Counted from the first letter of the stretch, positions 16,790 through 26,335 are shown. The stretch is 64,000 nucleotides of DNA from Stappia sp. (GCA_002722295.1 PBLF01000002.1:62001-126000), one strand, 5' to 3'. Numbers and translations are program-made. The notes: generated by a model from the sequence alone, not told the origin.

Positions 16790-17308
16790 TCACTGCTGGC
16801 CGGCGATCTCCCGCATCTGCGCGCTCAGCGACAGGCGTTCCCCGTCCATGGTCTGGACGATGTCGTCGATCACGGCCCGGCCGTCCTCCTCCACGACGAC
16901 GAAGGTTGCCTCGCTGTAGGCCTGATACTCGGGATCGGTGCCGAAACAGGTCATGTTCTGGAACCGGGCGCTGACGAGTGTCGCATCGCCCTCCCGGCCG
17001 GATGGGGTCACGCTCAGGTTCTGCAGCGGGCAGCCGTCCTGTGCGTTGACGATCACGTCCCAGTCGAAGGGAGTTCCCGCCTCCCTGGCGAACGGCGTGT
17101 CGGAGGCCGCGCGATAGAGCGCAACGAAGCCCGCGCTGTAGAGCGTGGCGAGCCTCTCTTTCGAGAAATAGTCCTGGTACTCGCCCGGCTGGTCGGACCA
17201 GTTCGCCTCGGCGGCGGCCATGACGGCGCGCACCGGGGCGCCCGCGTCGAGCGCAAGGGCGGGAACGGGCAGCAGAAGCACACCTGCAACAAGCCAAAAC
17301 GTCTTCAT
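16790..17308 (-). CDS. Secreted protein of unknown function within the homogentisate operon
   Basis: A 172-residue protein with a clear Sec signal peptide (MKTFWLVAGVLLLPVPALA, cleavage before LDAG). The mature part has two cysteines (DGCPL and MTCFG) that could form a disulfide, and charged segments such as YFSKERLATLY. AGGGGGATC before the ATG at 17308 supports this start over upstream frames. It is separated by 138 nt from fahA and by 96 nt from the hydroxylase, so it may not be part of the catabolic pathway itself. I do not recognise the family. Confidence 0.75.
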   Translation of the reverse strand: MKTFWLVAGVLLLPVPALALDAGAPVRAVMAAAEANWSDQPGEYQDYFSKERLATLYSAGFVALYRAASDTPFAREAGTPFDWDVIVNAQDGCPLQNLSVTPSGREGDATLVSARFQNMTCFGTDPEYQAYSEATFVVVEEDGRAVIDDIVQTMDGERLSLSAQMREIAGQQ

Positions 17309-17446
17309 CCGGATCCCCCTCGCAATGAGACCGCTGTCGTCGCGGTCCGGGGCCACGTTTCGTCCGCTCTGCAAGCCTGCACGCGGGGCGCGCGCGTGCG
17401 CTCCGGGGGCGTGGCGGCGGTGCACCGCGCCCCCGGATGCGGGCCG

Positions 17447-18463
17447 TCAGCCCTTTTCGTACTTCTCGACGGTCTGCTCGATGGCGCCGAAGATCGAATG
17501 ACCCTCGCGGTCGAGCATCTCGACGCGAACCGTGTCGCCGAAGCGCATGAAGGGCGTCTTGGGAGCGCCGCTCTCGATGGTCTCGATCATGCGGATCTCG
17601 GCGATGCAGGAGTAGCCGACACCGCCTTCGGCGACCGGCTTGCCGGGACCGCCGTCGAGCTTGTTCGACACCGTGCCCGAGCCGACGATGGTGCCCGCCG
17701 ACAGCGGACGTGTCTTCGCGGCATGGGCGACAAGCGTCGGGAAGTCGAAGGTCATGTCGACGCCGGCTTCCGCGCGGCCGAAGGGCTTGCCGTTCAGGTC
17801 GACGTGGAGCGGCAGGGAGACCTTGCCGCCGTCCCACGCGTCGCCCAGTTCCTCCGGCGTCACCGTCACCGGCGAGAAGGCGGAGGACGGCTTGGACTGG
17901 AAGAACCCGAAGCCCTTGCCCAGCTCGGCCGGGATCAGGCCGCGCAAGCTGACGTCGTTGACCAGCATGACGAGGCGGATCGCGGCGGCGGCCTCCTCGC
18001 GCGTCGCGCCCATCGGCACGTCGCCCGTGATGACGGCGACCTCGCCTTCCATGTCGATGCCATAGGCCTCGTCGGCCATCACGATCGGATCGCGCGGGGC
18101 GAGGAAGCTGTCGGAACCGCCCTGGTACATGAGCGGGTCGGTCCAGAAGCTTGCCGGCATCTCAGCGTTGCGGGCCTTGCGCACCAGTTCCACGTGATTG
18201 ACGTAGGCCGATCCGTCCGCCCACTGGTAGGCGCGCGGCAGCGGCGACAGGGCGTCATGCTCGTGGAAGCGGAACGAGGGCACCGCGTCGTGCTCGAGGC
18301 TTTCGGCGAGCGTGGCGAGCTTCGGCGCCACCTTGTCCCAGGCATCAAGCGCCGCCTGCAGGGTCGGCGCGATGTGTGCCGCGTCGGTGCAGCGGGTCAG
18401 CGACCGGTTGACGAGGACGAGCTTGCCGTCCCGGTTGCCGTCGCGAAGGGTTGCGAGTTTCAT
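17447..18463 (-). CDS. fahA: Fumarylacetoacetate hydrolase
   Basis: This 338-residue enzyme splits fumarylacetoacetate into fumarate and acetoacetate, the last step of the homogentisate route. It carries the FAH-fold C-terminal domain: MEGEVAVITGDVP (glutamate and aspartate metal ligands), LVNDVSLRGLIPAELGKGFG and GTIVGSGTVSN. The N-terminal half matches the short bacterial FahA class rather than the 420-residue animal form. ATG at 18463 is 10 nt after the hmgA stop. A general FAH-superfamily hydratase is possible but less likely next to hmgA. Confidence 0.92.
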   Translation of the reverse strand: MKLATLRDGNRDGKLVLVNRSLTRCTDAAHIAPTLQAALDAWDKVAPKLATLAESLEHDAVPSFRFHEHDALSPLPRAYQWADGSAYVNHVELVRKARNAEMPASFWTDPLMYQGGSDSFLAPRDPIVMADEAYGIDMEGEVAVITGDVPMGATREEAAAAIRLVMLVNDVSLRGLIPAELGKGFGFFQSKPSSAFSPVTVTPEELGDAWDGGKVSLPLHVDLNGKPFGRAEAGVDMTFDFPTLVAHAAKTRPLSAGTIVGSGTVSNKLDGGPGKPVAEGGVGYSCIAEIRMIETIESGAPKTPFMRFGDTVRVEMLDREGHSIFGAIEQTVEKYEKG

Positions 18464-18473
18464 GTGTGCGCTC

Positions 18474-19787
18474 TCAGTCCCAGTTGCCTTCGATGGTGCC
18501 GTCGAACCGCTTCTTCAGCGGCTCCCAGCAGTCGATGTAGTTGTCCTGCAGGGTTTCGAGTTCCGCCGCGAACCGGGTCAGGTGCTGCGGGAAACGGGTC
18601 TCGAACATGAACGCCATCGTGTCGGTCAGCTTCACCGGCTTGAGATCGGCGCGGCTGGCCTTCTCGAAACCGGCCGCGTCCGGACCGTGCGGGAGCATCA
18701 TGTTGTGCAGGCTCATGCCGCCCGGCACGAAGCCCTCTTCCTTGGCGTCGTACTGGCCGCAGATCAGGCCCATGAATTCGGACATGATGTTGCGATGGTA
18801 CCACGGCGGGCGGAAGGAATGCTCGGCCACCATCCAGCGTTCGGGGAAGATCACGAAGTCGATGTTCGCCGTGCCTTCCTCGCCCGACGGCGCGGTGAGC
18901 ACGGTGAAGATCGACGGATCGGGATGGTCGAACAGGATCGCCCCAACCGGCGAATAGGTGGTCAGGTCGTACTTGTAGGGCGCGTAGTTGCCGTGCCAGG
19001 CCACCACGTCGAGAGGCGAGGCCTGGAGCGTCGTCTCGTGAAACTCGCCGCACCACTTCACGATGAGCCGGCACTCGCAGTCCTTGTCCTCGTACCAGGC
19101 GACCGGCGTCTTGAAGTCGCGCGGATTGGCGAGGCAGTTGGCGCCGATCGGACCACGGTCCGGCAGGGTGAACTTGGCGCCGTAGTTCTCGCAGACGTAG
19201 CCGCGCGCCTTTCCGTCCGGAAGGCGTACCCGGAAGATCATGCCGCGCGGGATCACGCAGATCTCCTTGGGCGACACCTCCATGATGCCGAGCTCGGTGG
19301 CGACCTCGAGGCGGCCTTCCTGCGGCACGATCAGAAGCTCGGCGTCGGCGTTGAAGAAGAACTCGTCGACCATGTCGGCGGTCGCCACATAGACGTGGCT
19401 GGCCATGCCCACCTGGGTATGCACGTCACCGGCGGTGGTGACGGTGCGCATTCCGGCCAGGAACGTGGTGGGGATCGAGGGATAGGGAACCGGATCCCAG
19501 CGTAGCTGGCCGAGCGCGAGCGTGTGCTCCTCCACATGCGGCGCGCTCTTCCACGCGGGAAGCGCGACGCGCTTGTAGCGGCCCGAGTGCTTCACGGACG
19601 GGCGGATGCGGTACAGCCATGAGCGTTCGTTGGTCCCGCGCGGCGCGGTGAAGGGGGAGCCGGAAAGCTGCTCGGCATAGAGGCCGTAAGGCGCGCGCTG
19701 GGGTGAATTCTGGCCCTGGGGCAGGGCGCCGGGCAGCGATTCCGTCTCGAAATCGTTGCCGAAGCCCGGCATGTAGGAAAGCGTCAT
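18474..19787 (-). CDS. hmgA: Homogentisate 1,2-dioxygenase
   Basis: The 437-residue enzyme opens the homogentisate ring to give maleylacetoacetate. Characteristic segments are [12 protein letters not shown] at the start, [36 protein letters not shown] with an iron-binding histidine and glutamate, and [12 protein letters not shown] with a second histidine. Length equals the human and bacterial enzymes. GGAGGGATC precedes the ATG. It is the first gene of a leftward operon. No maleylacetoacetate isomerase gene is present nearby, so that step must be supplied from elsewhere or occur non-enzymatically with glutathione. Confidence 0.97.
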   Translation of the reverse strand: MTLSYMPGFGNDFETESLPGALPQGQNSPQRAPYGLYAEQLSGSPFTAPRGTNERSWLYRIRPSVKHSGRYKRVALPAWKSAPHVEEHTLALGQLRWDPVPYPSIPTTFLAGMRTVTTAGDVHTQVGMASHVYVATADMVDEFFFNADAELLIVPQEGRLEVATELGIMEVSPKEICVIPRGMIFRVRLPDGKARGYVCENYGAKFTLPDRGPIGANCLANPRDFKTPVAWYEDKDCECRLIVKWCGEFHETTLQASPLDVVAWHGNYAPYKYDLTTYSPVGAILFDHPDPSIFTVLTAPSGEEGTANIDFVIFPERWMVAEHSFRPPWYHRNIMSEFMGLICGQYDAKEEGFVPGGMSLHNMMLPHGPDAAGFEKASRADLKPVKLTDTMAFMFETRFPQHLTRFAAELETLQDNYIDCWEPLKKRFDGTIEGNWD

Positions 19788-19811
19788 GTCTGATCCCTCC
19801 TGATGCAGACG

Positions 19812-19854
19812 GTTGATAGTTGCATATGTAACTGTTTAGCTTGTAACTATCAAC
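19812..19854. promoter_or_regulatory. Divergent hmgA/marR control region with long inverted repeat
   Basis: GTTGATAGTT (19812-19821) and AACTATCAAC (19845-19854) form a perfect 10-bp inverted repeat. Overlapping the left arm is AGTTGCATATGTAACT (19818-19833), a 16-bp dyad with one mismatched pair. The site lies between hmgA and the MarR gene, so the MarR protein is the likely binder, controlling both directions. Confidence 0.65.
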
Positions 19855-19910
19855 AGGGATTGGCGCGCCCGCCTGCCGACAGGGTGCGGACCGGGCGCGG
19901 GAGCATGGCG

Positions 19911-20465
19911 ATGCACCAGAAAGACGAGACGGATCAGGGGGGCTGCGCGGACGACGGGATCGTGGACGGGGCCGAGCGCCTGGTTCTCGAGGCCTTCCTG
20001 CCGTACCGGCTGGTGCGCGCGTCGGAACTGGTCAGCCGCCGCTTCGCCGAGGCCTATCGCGCCGCGCATGGCATCACCCGGCAGGAATGGCGCTGCTTTG
20101 CCATCCTGGGCGAGGCGGGACGGACCACGGCGACGGAGATCGCGCGCCGCTCGACCATGCACAAGACGAAGGTAAGCCGCGCCGTTGCGGCGCTTCAGGC
20201 GCGCGGCTGGCTGTCGCGCAGGGCGGACGAGGCCGACCGGCGCATCGAGCACCTGGAACTCACCGCATCGGGAGAGGCGGTCTACCGCGAGCTTGCCGGG
20301 CTTGCCCGCTCCTACCAGAAATCCCTGTGCCGCGAACTCGGACCGGAGGCGCTCCGGGCGCTGGAGGCGGGGCTTTCGGCGGTCGAGGCACGCCTGCTGG
20401 ACGAGGCCGGCGTCACCGACCTCAGACGCATCGCACCCGGCGAGCGTGCGGACGATCTCGACTGA
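19911..20465 (+). CDS. MarR-family regulator of the homogentisate operon
   Basis: This 184-residue protein has a winged-helix core (TATEIARRSTMHKTKVSRAV as the recognition helix, wing RRADEADRRIEHLELT) flanked by the dimerisation helices of MarR proteins. ATG at 19911 has GGGAG 7 nt upstream; an ATG two codons earlier is too close to it, and a start at 19803 would put the coding region over the operator. Divergent from hmgA and separated by the inverted repeat at 19812, it probably represses the operon until an aromatic intermediate binds. Effector identity is inference. Confidence 0.85.
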   Translation: MHQKDETDQGGCADDGIVDGAERLVLEAFLPYRLVRASELVSRRFAEAYRAAHGITRQEWRCFAILGEAGRTTATEIARRSTMHKTKVSRAVAALQARGWLSRRADEADRRIEHLELTASGEAVYRELAGLARSYQKSLCRELGPEALRALEAGLSAVEARLLDEAGVTDLRRIAPGERADDLD

Positions 20466-20486
20466 GGTCCCGCGCGGGGCGACGGG

Positions 20487-23400
20487 TCAGTGCGCCTCGT
20501 CCCAGTTGTCGGCGGCGCGGGCGTCCACCTGCAGCGGCACGGAGAGCGTGACGGCCGGTTCGGCGGCGGTCTCCATCACCTCCCGGATGAGCGGGATGGT
20601 CTTGTCCACTTCCGCTTCCGGCACCTCGAAGATCAGCTCGTCATGCACCTGCAGCAGCATCTTCGCCGAGAGCGTCGAGGCCGACAGGCGTTCCTCCATG
20701 CGCAGCATGGCGCGGCGCAGGATGTCGGCGGCCGAACCCTGGATCGGTGCATTGATCGCGGCGCGCTCGTAGAAGGCGCGCATGTTCGGGTTCTTGGTGT
20801 TGACGTCGGGATAGTGGGCATGGCGACCGAAGATGGTCGTCACGTAGCCATGGGCGTGAACGAAGGCCTTGGTCTCGTCCATGTAGTCGCGAATGCCCGG
20901 GAAGCGCTTGAAGTAGGTGGAGATATACTCCGCCGCCTCGCCGCGCGGAATGCCGAGCTGGGCGGCGAGGCCGAAGGCCGAGATGCCGTAGATGATGCCG
21001 AAGTTGATCGCCTTGGCCCGCCGGCGGACCATGGGATCCATGCCCTCGATCGGCACGCCGAACATCTCCGAGGCGGTGAGCGCGTGAATGTCGAGCCCGT
21101 CGGCGAAGGCCTGCTTGAGCTGGCCGATGTCGGCCATGTGGGCCAGCACGCGCAGCTCGATCTGGCTGTAGTCGGCCGAGACCAGCTTCATGCCCTCTTC
21201 CGCGATGAAGGCCTTGCGGATCTTGCGCCCGGCTTCCGTGCGCACCGGAATGTTCTGCAGGTTCGGCTCGGAAGACGACAGGCGGCCCGTGGTGGTCGCC
21301 GCGAGCGCATAGGACGTGTGCACGCGCCCCGTCTCCGGGTTCACGAAGCCCGGCAGCGCGTCGGAATAGGTCGACTTGAGCTTTGAGAGCTGGCGCCAGT
21401 CGACGATGCGCGAGGGCAGTTCGTGTCCTTCGGCGGCCAGATCCTCGAGAACGGACGCCGAGGTCGACCAGGCGCCGGTCTTGGTCTTCTTGCCGCCGGG
21501 AAGGCCCATCTTGCCGAACAGGATGTCGCCGAGCTGCTTCGGGCTGCCGATGTTGAAGGTCTCGCCCGCCATCTCGTGGATCTCGGACTCCAGGGCGGCC
21601 ATGCCTTGCGCGAAATCGCCCGAAAGCCGGGACAGCATCTGCCGGTCGATGGAGATGCCGCGCGCCTCCATGCGCGCCAAGACCGGCACCATCGGCCGTT
21701 CCAGCCGCTCGTAGACGGTGGTCATGCCCTCCGCCGCCAGCCGTGGCTTGAGGATCTGCCACAGGCGCAGCGTCACGTCCGCGTCCTCGGCCGCATAGGC
21801 GGTCGCGGTGTCGATGGCCACCTTGTCGAAGGTGATCATCGACTTGCCCGAGCCCGCCACGTCCTTGAAGGGGATCGGGGTGTGGCCGAGCCAGCGTTCG
21901 GCGAGCGCGTCCATGCCGTTGCCGCCCTTGCCCGCGTCGAGCGTGTAGGACAGCAGCATGGTGTCGTCGAAGGGGGCGACCTCGATGCCGTGCCGCTTGA
22001 GCACGAGCCAGTCGTATTTGAGGTTCTGCGCGATCTTGAGGACGCCGGGATGCTCGAGAAGCTCCCTCAGCGCGTCGAGCGCCTCCCTGATCGGGATCTG
22101 TCCCTCGACGAGCCCGCCGCCACCCAGCAGGTCGCCTTCCCCGTCCACATGGGCGAGAGGGATGTAGCAGGCCTTGCCCGGAGCGGTGGCCAGCGACACG
22201 CCGACGAGGTCGGCCTGCATCGCGTCGAGCGAGGTGGTTTCCGTGTCCACCGCCACGACGCCGAGCTCGATCGCCTCGGCGATCCAGGCCCTGAGCTGCT
22301 CCATGTCGCGAACGCACTCGTAGGCCGAGGTGTCGACGGGCGTGTCCATCGCGGCGGCAGCGGCGGCGTCCGCGCGCGCCTGTGCGCTCCACGGGCCGGT
22401 GGTGGAGCCTTGCGAGGTGTCCGGCGCGCCGCCTCCCGCGCCGGAGGCCCCGCCTCCGGGCGCCGTGGTGCCTGCACCGGCGTCCTCGCCGCGTGCCGCC
22501 GGGCCTGCCGGGGACAGGCGGCCCTTGCCGTCCGGCTCGTCCCAGCCGCGGATGGCGAAGCTGGCGGGTGTCACCTCGCCGGCCTCGAGACCGGCGGATT
22601 CCGCCACACGGCGTGTGAGCGTGGTGAACTCCATCGCCTTGAGGAAGGCGATCGCCCGCGTGGCGTCGAAGTCGGTGACCTTCAGGCCGCCGACCGGATC
22701 CTCCACCGGAACGTCGTCCTTGAGCGTGACGAGCCGCTTCGAGATCCGGGCCTGCTCCGCGAACTCGATCAGGTTCTCGCGCCGCTTCTTCTGCTTGATG
22801 GTGTCGGCCTTGCCGAGCAGCGTTTCCAGGTCGCCGAACTCGTTGACGAGAAGGGCCGCCGTCTTCAGGCCGATGCCGGGCACGCCGGGCACGTTGTCGA
22901 CGCTGTCGCCGGCCAGCGACTGCACCTCGATCACCTTGTCCGGGCCGACGCCGAACTTCTCGAACACGTCCGCCTCGGCGAAGGTCTTGTTCTTCATCGT
23001 GTCGATCATGGAGACGCGCGGCCCGATGAGCTGCATCAGGTCCTTGTCGCCGGACACGATCGTGACCCTGGCCCCGGCCGCCGCCGCCTGCCGGGCGTAG
23101 GTGGCGATCAGGTCGTCGGCCTCGAAGCCCTCCTGCTCGATGCAGTGGACGCAGAACGCCCGCGTGGCCTCGCGGATGAGACCGAACTGCGGGATCAGGT
23201 CCTCCGGCGGCTCCGGGCGCTGCGCCTTGTACTCGGGGTAGATCTCGCTGCGGAACGTCTTGGCCGAATGATCGAAGATCACCGCCATGTGCGTGGGCTC
23301 GTCGCCCGGCTCCGGCGAAAGCCCCTCCTGCAGCAGCTTCCACAGCATGTTGCAGAAGCCCGAGACCGCGCCCACCGGCAGGCCGTCCGACTTGCGGGTC

Positions 23401-23513
23401 AGCGGCGGCAGCGCGTGGTAGGCGCGGAAGATGAAGGTGGAGCCATCGACCAGGATCAGATGGTCGTCGGCGGTGAGGGCGGAGGCGGCTTCGTTCGACA
23501 TGGCGCGGATCAT
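20487..23513 (-). CDS. polA: DNA polymerase I
   Basis: The 1008-residue protein has three domains: 5'-3' exonuclease (residues 1-290, LILVDGSTFIFRAYHALPPL, GVPGIGLKTAALLVNEFG), 3'-5' exonuclease (about 400-590, with VAVDTETTSLD supplying the D-x-E metal ligands) and polymerase (about 620-1008). Motif A is SADYSQIELRVLAH, motif B RRRAKAINFGIIYG and motif C QVHDELIFE. The proofreading site is therefore intact, unlike the Taq enzyme. A low-complexity Gly/Ala/Pro linker of about 70 residues separates the first two domains. Start is ATG 23513 or ATG 23501; neither has a strong ribosome site. Confidence 0.97.
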   Translation of the reverse strand: MIRAMSNEAASALTADDHLILVDGSTFIFRAYHALPPLTRKSDGLPVGAVSGFCNMLWKLLQEGLSPEPGDEPTHMAVIFDHSAKTFRSEIYPEYKAQRPEPPEDLIPQFGLIREATRAFCVHCIEQEGFEADDLIATYARQAAAAGARVTIVSGDKDLMQLIGPRVSMIDTMKNKTFAEADVFEKFGVGPDKVIEVQSLAGDSVDNVPGVPGIGLKTAALLVNEFGDLETLLGKADTIKQKKRRENLIEFAEQARISKRLVTLKDDVPVEDPVGGLKVTDFDATRAIAFLKAMEFTTLTRRVAESAGLEAGEVTPASFAIRGWDEPDGKGRLSPAGPAARGEDAGAGTTAPGGGASGAGGGAPDTSQGSTTGPWSAQARADAAAAAAMDTPVDTSAYECVRDMEQLRAWIAEAIELGVVAVDTETTSLDAMQADLVGVSLATAPGKACYIPLAHVDGEGDLLGGGGLVEGQIPIREALDALRELLEHPGVLKIAQNLKYDWLVLKRHGIEVAPFDDTMLLSYTLDAGKGGNGMDALAERWLGHTPIPFKDVAGSGKSMITFDKVAIDTATAYAAEDADVTLRLWQILKPRLAAEGMTTVYERLERPMVPVLARMEARGISIDRQMLSRLSGDFAQGMAALESEIHEMAGETFNIGSPKQLGDILFGKMGLPGGKKTKTGAWSTSASVLEDLAAEGHELPSRIVDWRQLSKLKSTYSDALPGFVNPETGRVHTSYALAATTTGRLSSSEPNLQNIPVRTEAGRKIRKAFIAEEGMKLVSADYSQIELRVLAHMADIGQLKQAFADGLDIHALTASEMFGVPIEGMDPMVRRRAKAINFGIIYGISAFGLAAQLGIPRGEAAEYISTYFKRFPGIRDYMDETKAFVHAHGYVTTIFGRHAHYPDVNTKNPNMRAFYERAAINAPIQGSAADILRRAMLRMEERLSASTLSAKMLLQVHDELIFEVPEAEVDKTIPLIREVMETAAEPAVTLSVPLQVDARAADNWDEAH

Positions 23514-23573
23514 GCCCGCCCGCGCCAGGAAGGGAAAGACCGTATGTCGGTCCCTGCCCTGTTTATGTACGGC

Positions 23574-24620
23574 CTATTCGGCCGCCTGCGGAGCCCGGGG
23601 CCGGGGCGTTTCCGGCTCGAGCCGCGCCCAGGCCGGCCGGCGGAACAGGAACCACCCCTGGCCCGTGCGCCGCACGATCTCGAACAGGATCAGCGGCCCG
23701 AGCACGCCGGCCGTGGTCACCAGAAGCGAGATGGTGCCGATGTCCGTGATGATCCCGGTCTTGAGGAGCACGATGCGCGTGACCGCCATGGGCAGGAAGA
23801 ACGCGAGATAGATGACGATCGAGTTCTCGCCGCAGTGCACCAGCGGTCGTGCCAGTCCGCTCTCGGTGAGCAGGGCCGCGGTGACGATGACGGCAAGCGC
23901 GCCGGCGGTGCCGAGCGCAAGGCTGACGAGCGGCTGATCCGCGAAACCGAGGGCGACGAGGGTGCCGTTCACCAGCGCCCATGCGCCGAGGCCGGCGAGG
24001 CCGAGCGGCAGGTGGGCACGGGCCCATGCGGCGAGGGCGAAGGCCCGCGCGGCGAAGATGTAGCCGGAGAAGAAGAAGACATAGCGCGAGCTGAACTCGT
24101 CGATCAGCACGGAGCCGGTGTGGATCGGGGCGAGGTGCAGGACAGCCGCCGCCGCGAGCGTCGCCTGCCACGGCACGCGGGCCTCGCGCAGCGCGCGGGT
24201 GATCACGAACATCACCGGCAGCATGTAGATGAACCACAGCGTGCCGAACGGCTGCACATAGGCCAGAAGATATTCGGAAAGCGGCGCGTGCCAGCTTCCC
24301 GCCTCGGCGGCCATTCCCGGCGCCTTGAACGCGAACTGGATGGTCAGCCACAGGATGTAGAAATAGAAGAAGTGCACGACCTTGCGGTCGAGATAGCGCC
24401 GCCATGGGCGGTCGATGACCTGGGCCAGGAACAAGCCGGAGATCATGAAGAAGTCCGGCATACGGAAGGGGCGCGCGAACTCGACCACATGCCCCATCCA
24501 GCCGGTCGCGTCGGCGGCCTTCTCGGTCCCCAGGGTCGAGTGCATCATCACCACAAAGATGATGCAGATGCCTTTCGCCGCATCGACCCAGTCGACGCGC
24601 TGCGATCCTCCTTCGGCCAT
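23574..24620 (-). CDS. Acyltransferase family 3 membrane protein
   Basis: This 348-residue integral membrane protein has about ten hydrophobic segments. The first, DAAKGICIIFVVMMHST, carries the histidine typical of acyltransferase-3 proteins, followed by RPFRMPDFFMISGLF, the family's R-x10-x segment. Such enzymes O-acylate sugars, peptidoglycan or lipids at the membrane. The target is not known. The gene is 60 nt downstream of polA on the same strand and precedes nothing on its left; AAGGGA lies ahead of the ATG. It may be an independent unit. Confidence 0.85.
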   Translation of the reverse strand: MAEGGSQRVDWVDAAKGICIIFVVMMHSTLGTEKAADATGWMGHVVEFARPFRMPDFFMISGLFLAQVIDRPWRRYLDRKVVHFFYFYILWLTIQFAFKAPGMAAEAGSWHAPLSEYLLAYVQPFGTLWFIYMLPVMFVITRALREARVPWQATLAAAAVLHLAPIHTGSVLIDEFSSRYVFFFSGYIFAARAFALAAWARAHLPLGLAGLGAWALVNGTLVALGFADQPLVSLALGTAGALAVIVTAALLTESGLARPLVHCGENSIVIYLAFFLPMAVTRIVLLKTGIITDIGTISLLVTTAGVLGPLILFEIVRRTGQGWFLFRRPAWARLEPETPRPRAPQAAE

Positions 24621-24693
24621 GACCGATCCCTTGTTCTGCGTCCGGCCCCCCGCACACGGACCGGTATGCTAGGGGCAATGCGTACAGGAAGGG

Positions 24694-25245
24694 TTAATCC
24701 GGCTCGCGGTTCCCGCCCGGGTTGCGGCCGTCCGGGTTGCGACCGTCGGAAATCCAGGGCGACGATCCGCCGGACGAGGGTCCGCGCCGTCCCGCGCCGC
24801 CGTCCTTGGTCTCCCAGTCGTCCGCGTCCAGGTCGACGACGCCCGCGCCCCCGCCCCGGCGCTGCGCCTCGGCGCGCACCACGGTGACGCGGGCGTTGCG
24901 GATGACCTGACCGGCGATGATCCTGCGCACCGGCGGCACGAAGAGCAGCAGGCCGAACGCGTCGGTCACGAAGCCTGGAATGAGCAGCAGGATGCTGGCG
25001 ACGACCATCAGCGCGCCTTCCACGAGATCGGCGCCGGGCACCTCGCCGCGATCCATCTCGCCGCGCATTCTCGTCAGGAGAGTCAGTCCCTGGATGCGCA
25101 GCATGAGCGATCCCGCGATCGCGGTGGCGACCGTGAGCAGGATGGTCCAGAGCGCGCCGATCTCGGAGCCGACCTGGATGAAGACCGTGATCTCGACGAG
25201 CGGAAGGCCGATGAGCAGCAGAAGGATGATAAGACCGATGGGCAT
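24694..25245 (-). CDS. fxsA: FxsA-family membrane protein
   Basis: A 183-residue protein with FxsA hallmarks: an N-terminal MPIGLIILLLLIGLPLVEI helix, LTVATAIAGSLMLRIQGL, and ALMVVASILLLIPGFVTDAF followed by LLLFVPPVRR. Four membrane helices are expected, then a polar, Gly/Asn-rich tail with near repeats of DGRNPDGRNPGG. FxsA is best known for suppressing F-exclusion of phage T7 when overexpressed; its cell role is unknown. ATG at 25245 is chosen because residues upstream do not fit a membrane leader. It diverges from the Tim44-like gene. Confidence 0.85.
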   Translation of the reverse strand: MPIGLIILLLLIGLPLVEITVFIQVGSEIGALWTILLTVATAIAGSLMLRIQGLTLLTRMRGEMDRGEVPGADLVEGALMVVASILLLIPGFVTDAFGLLLFVPPVRRIIAGQVIRNARVTVVRAEAQRRGGGAGVVDLDADDWETKDGGAGRRGPSSGGSSPWISDGRNPDGRNPGGNREPD

Positions 25246-25603
25246 GGTTGGCGCGCAGGTGTCCCGGTTGCAGGTTGTCGCGGACGCCGACCGGTGACGG
25301 TAAGGCCGTTCGGCGGGTCCGCACCCCACAGGTAGGCGATCATCGCGGGGATTGCGAGCCCGTCTCGCGCACAAGGCCGCGATGATTGCGCGAACGAGAC
25401 GGTTCCGGCCATCATCGAGGCTGGATGTTGCCGTGACCGTCCTTATATTGGACTCAGATGACAGGATGTGTCACAGAGCGATCCGCAGCTTGCCCGGTCG
25501 AACCGGGTGGTGTTGCCGGACACATGCGCGGATCCGTTGCGGGGGCGGCGCTGCGGGACGGGATCCCGGCAGCGTGTCCCGGGGCGATCCGGCCGAATGC
25601 GAA
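25246..25603. other. 358-nt intergenic region between fxsA and the Tim44-like gene
   Basis: No gene is supported here; the plus frame stays open from 25352 but lacks conservation features and a ribosome site. It must contain the two divergent promoters. TTATAT near 25443 could be a -10 element for the rightward gene, though no -35 fits well. TGACA (25459-25463) and TGTCA (25469-25473) form a small dyad just downstream of it. Nothing else stands out. Confidence 0.45.
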
Positions 25604-26335
25604 ATGGGTCAAATGTTCGACGTCACCACACTGATCTTTCTGGTTCTGGCGGTCGTGATCTTCCTCAGGCTGCGCAATGTGCTCGGCCGGCGGACCGGAA
25701 CCGAGCGCCCGCCCTTCGATCCGTTCGGCACGCCGGATCGCGAGCGCGACCGTTCCGCCTCGCGCCAGTCGCCGCAGGACGCCGAGGACAATGTGATCTC
25801 GCTGCCCGGCCAGGGCGAGCCGCCGGCACCGCAGACGGGCGCGAGCACCGCGACCCTCGACACGGTGGCGCCGCGCGGCAGCGCGCTCAACGATGCACTG
25901 CGCCAGATCCTCTCCGCCGACCGGTCGTTCGATCCCCAACAGTTCCTGCAGGGCGCGCGCGGCGCCTACGAGATGATCGTCACGGCATTCGCCGCCGGTG
26001 ACCGCAAGATGCTCAAGGGCCTGCTGTCCAGGGAGGTCTACGACGGGTTCGTCGCCGCCATTTCCGACCGCGAGAGCCGGGGCGAGACCATCGAGTCCAC
26101 CTTCGTCGGCATCGACCGCGCCGACATCGTCGAAGCGGCGATGAAGGGCAGCACGGCGCAGATCACGGTCAAGTTCCGCAGCGAGCTGATTTCCGCCACC
26201 CGCGACAAGGACGGCGCCATCGTGGACGGCGATCCCAACGCGGTGAGCGATGTCACCGACATCTGGACCTTCGCCCGCGACACCAATTCGCGAGACCCGA
26301 ACTGGCGTCTGGTGGCGACCGAGTCCGTCGAGTAG
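25604..26335 (+). CDS. Tim44/TimA-family membrane-anchored protein
   Basis: The 243-residue protein has a single N-terminal membrane helix (DVTTLIFLVLAVVIFLRL), a polar linker and a C-terminal Tim44-like domain from about residue 95 (SFDPQQFLQGARGAYEMIVT through DIWTFARDTNSRDPNWRLVA). Bacterial members are relatives of the mitochondrial import motor subunit and are presumed to act at the inner membrane, function unsettled. ATG at 25604 (MGQMFDV) is chosen because it lines up with the usual family N-terminus; ATG at 25613 is the alternative. It is 7 nt upstream of mltA. Confidence 0.88.
   Translation: MGQMFDVTTLIFLVLAVVIFLRLRNVLGRRTGTERPPFDPFGTPDRERDRSASRQSPQDAEDNVISLPGQGEPPAPQTGASTATLDTVAPRGSALNDALRQILSADRSFDPQQFLQGARGAYEMIVTAFAAGDRKMLKGLLSREVYDGFVAAISDRESRGETIESTFVGIDRADIVEAAMKGSTAQITVKFRSELISATRDKDGAIVDGDPNAVSDVTDIWTFARDTNSRDPNWRLVATESVE

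Noticed and set aside
15143..18610. 1155-codon open frame antisense to the hydroxylase and fahA
   Set aside because: No recognisable domain, same Arg/His/Glu-rich shadow composition; the minus-strand genes carry catalytic motifs.
21423..24887. 1154-codon open frame antisense to polA and the acyltransferase
   Set aside because: Shadow of polA; no motif or ribosome site.
25352..25603. Upstream extension of the Tim44-like frame
   Set aside because: Residues before 25604 are Arg/Cys/Gly-rich with no similarity to the family; the membrane helix must be N-terminal.
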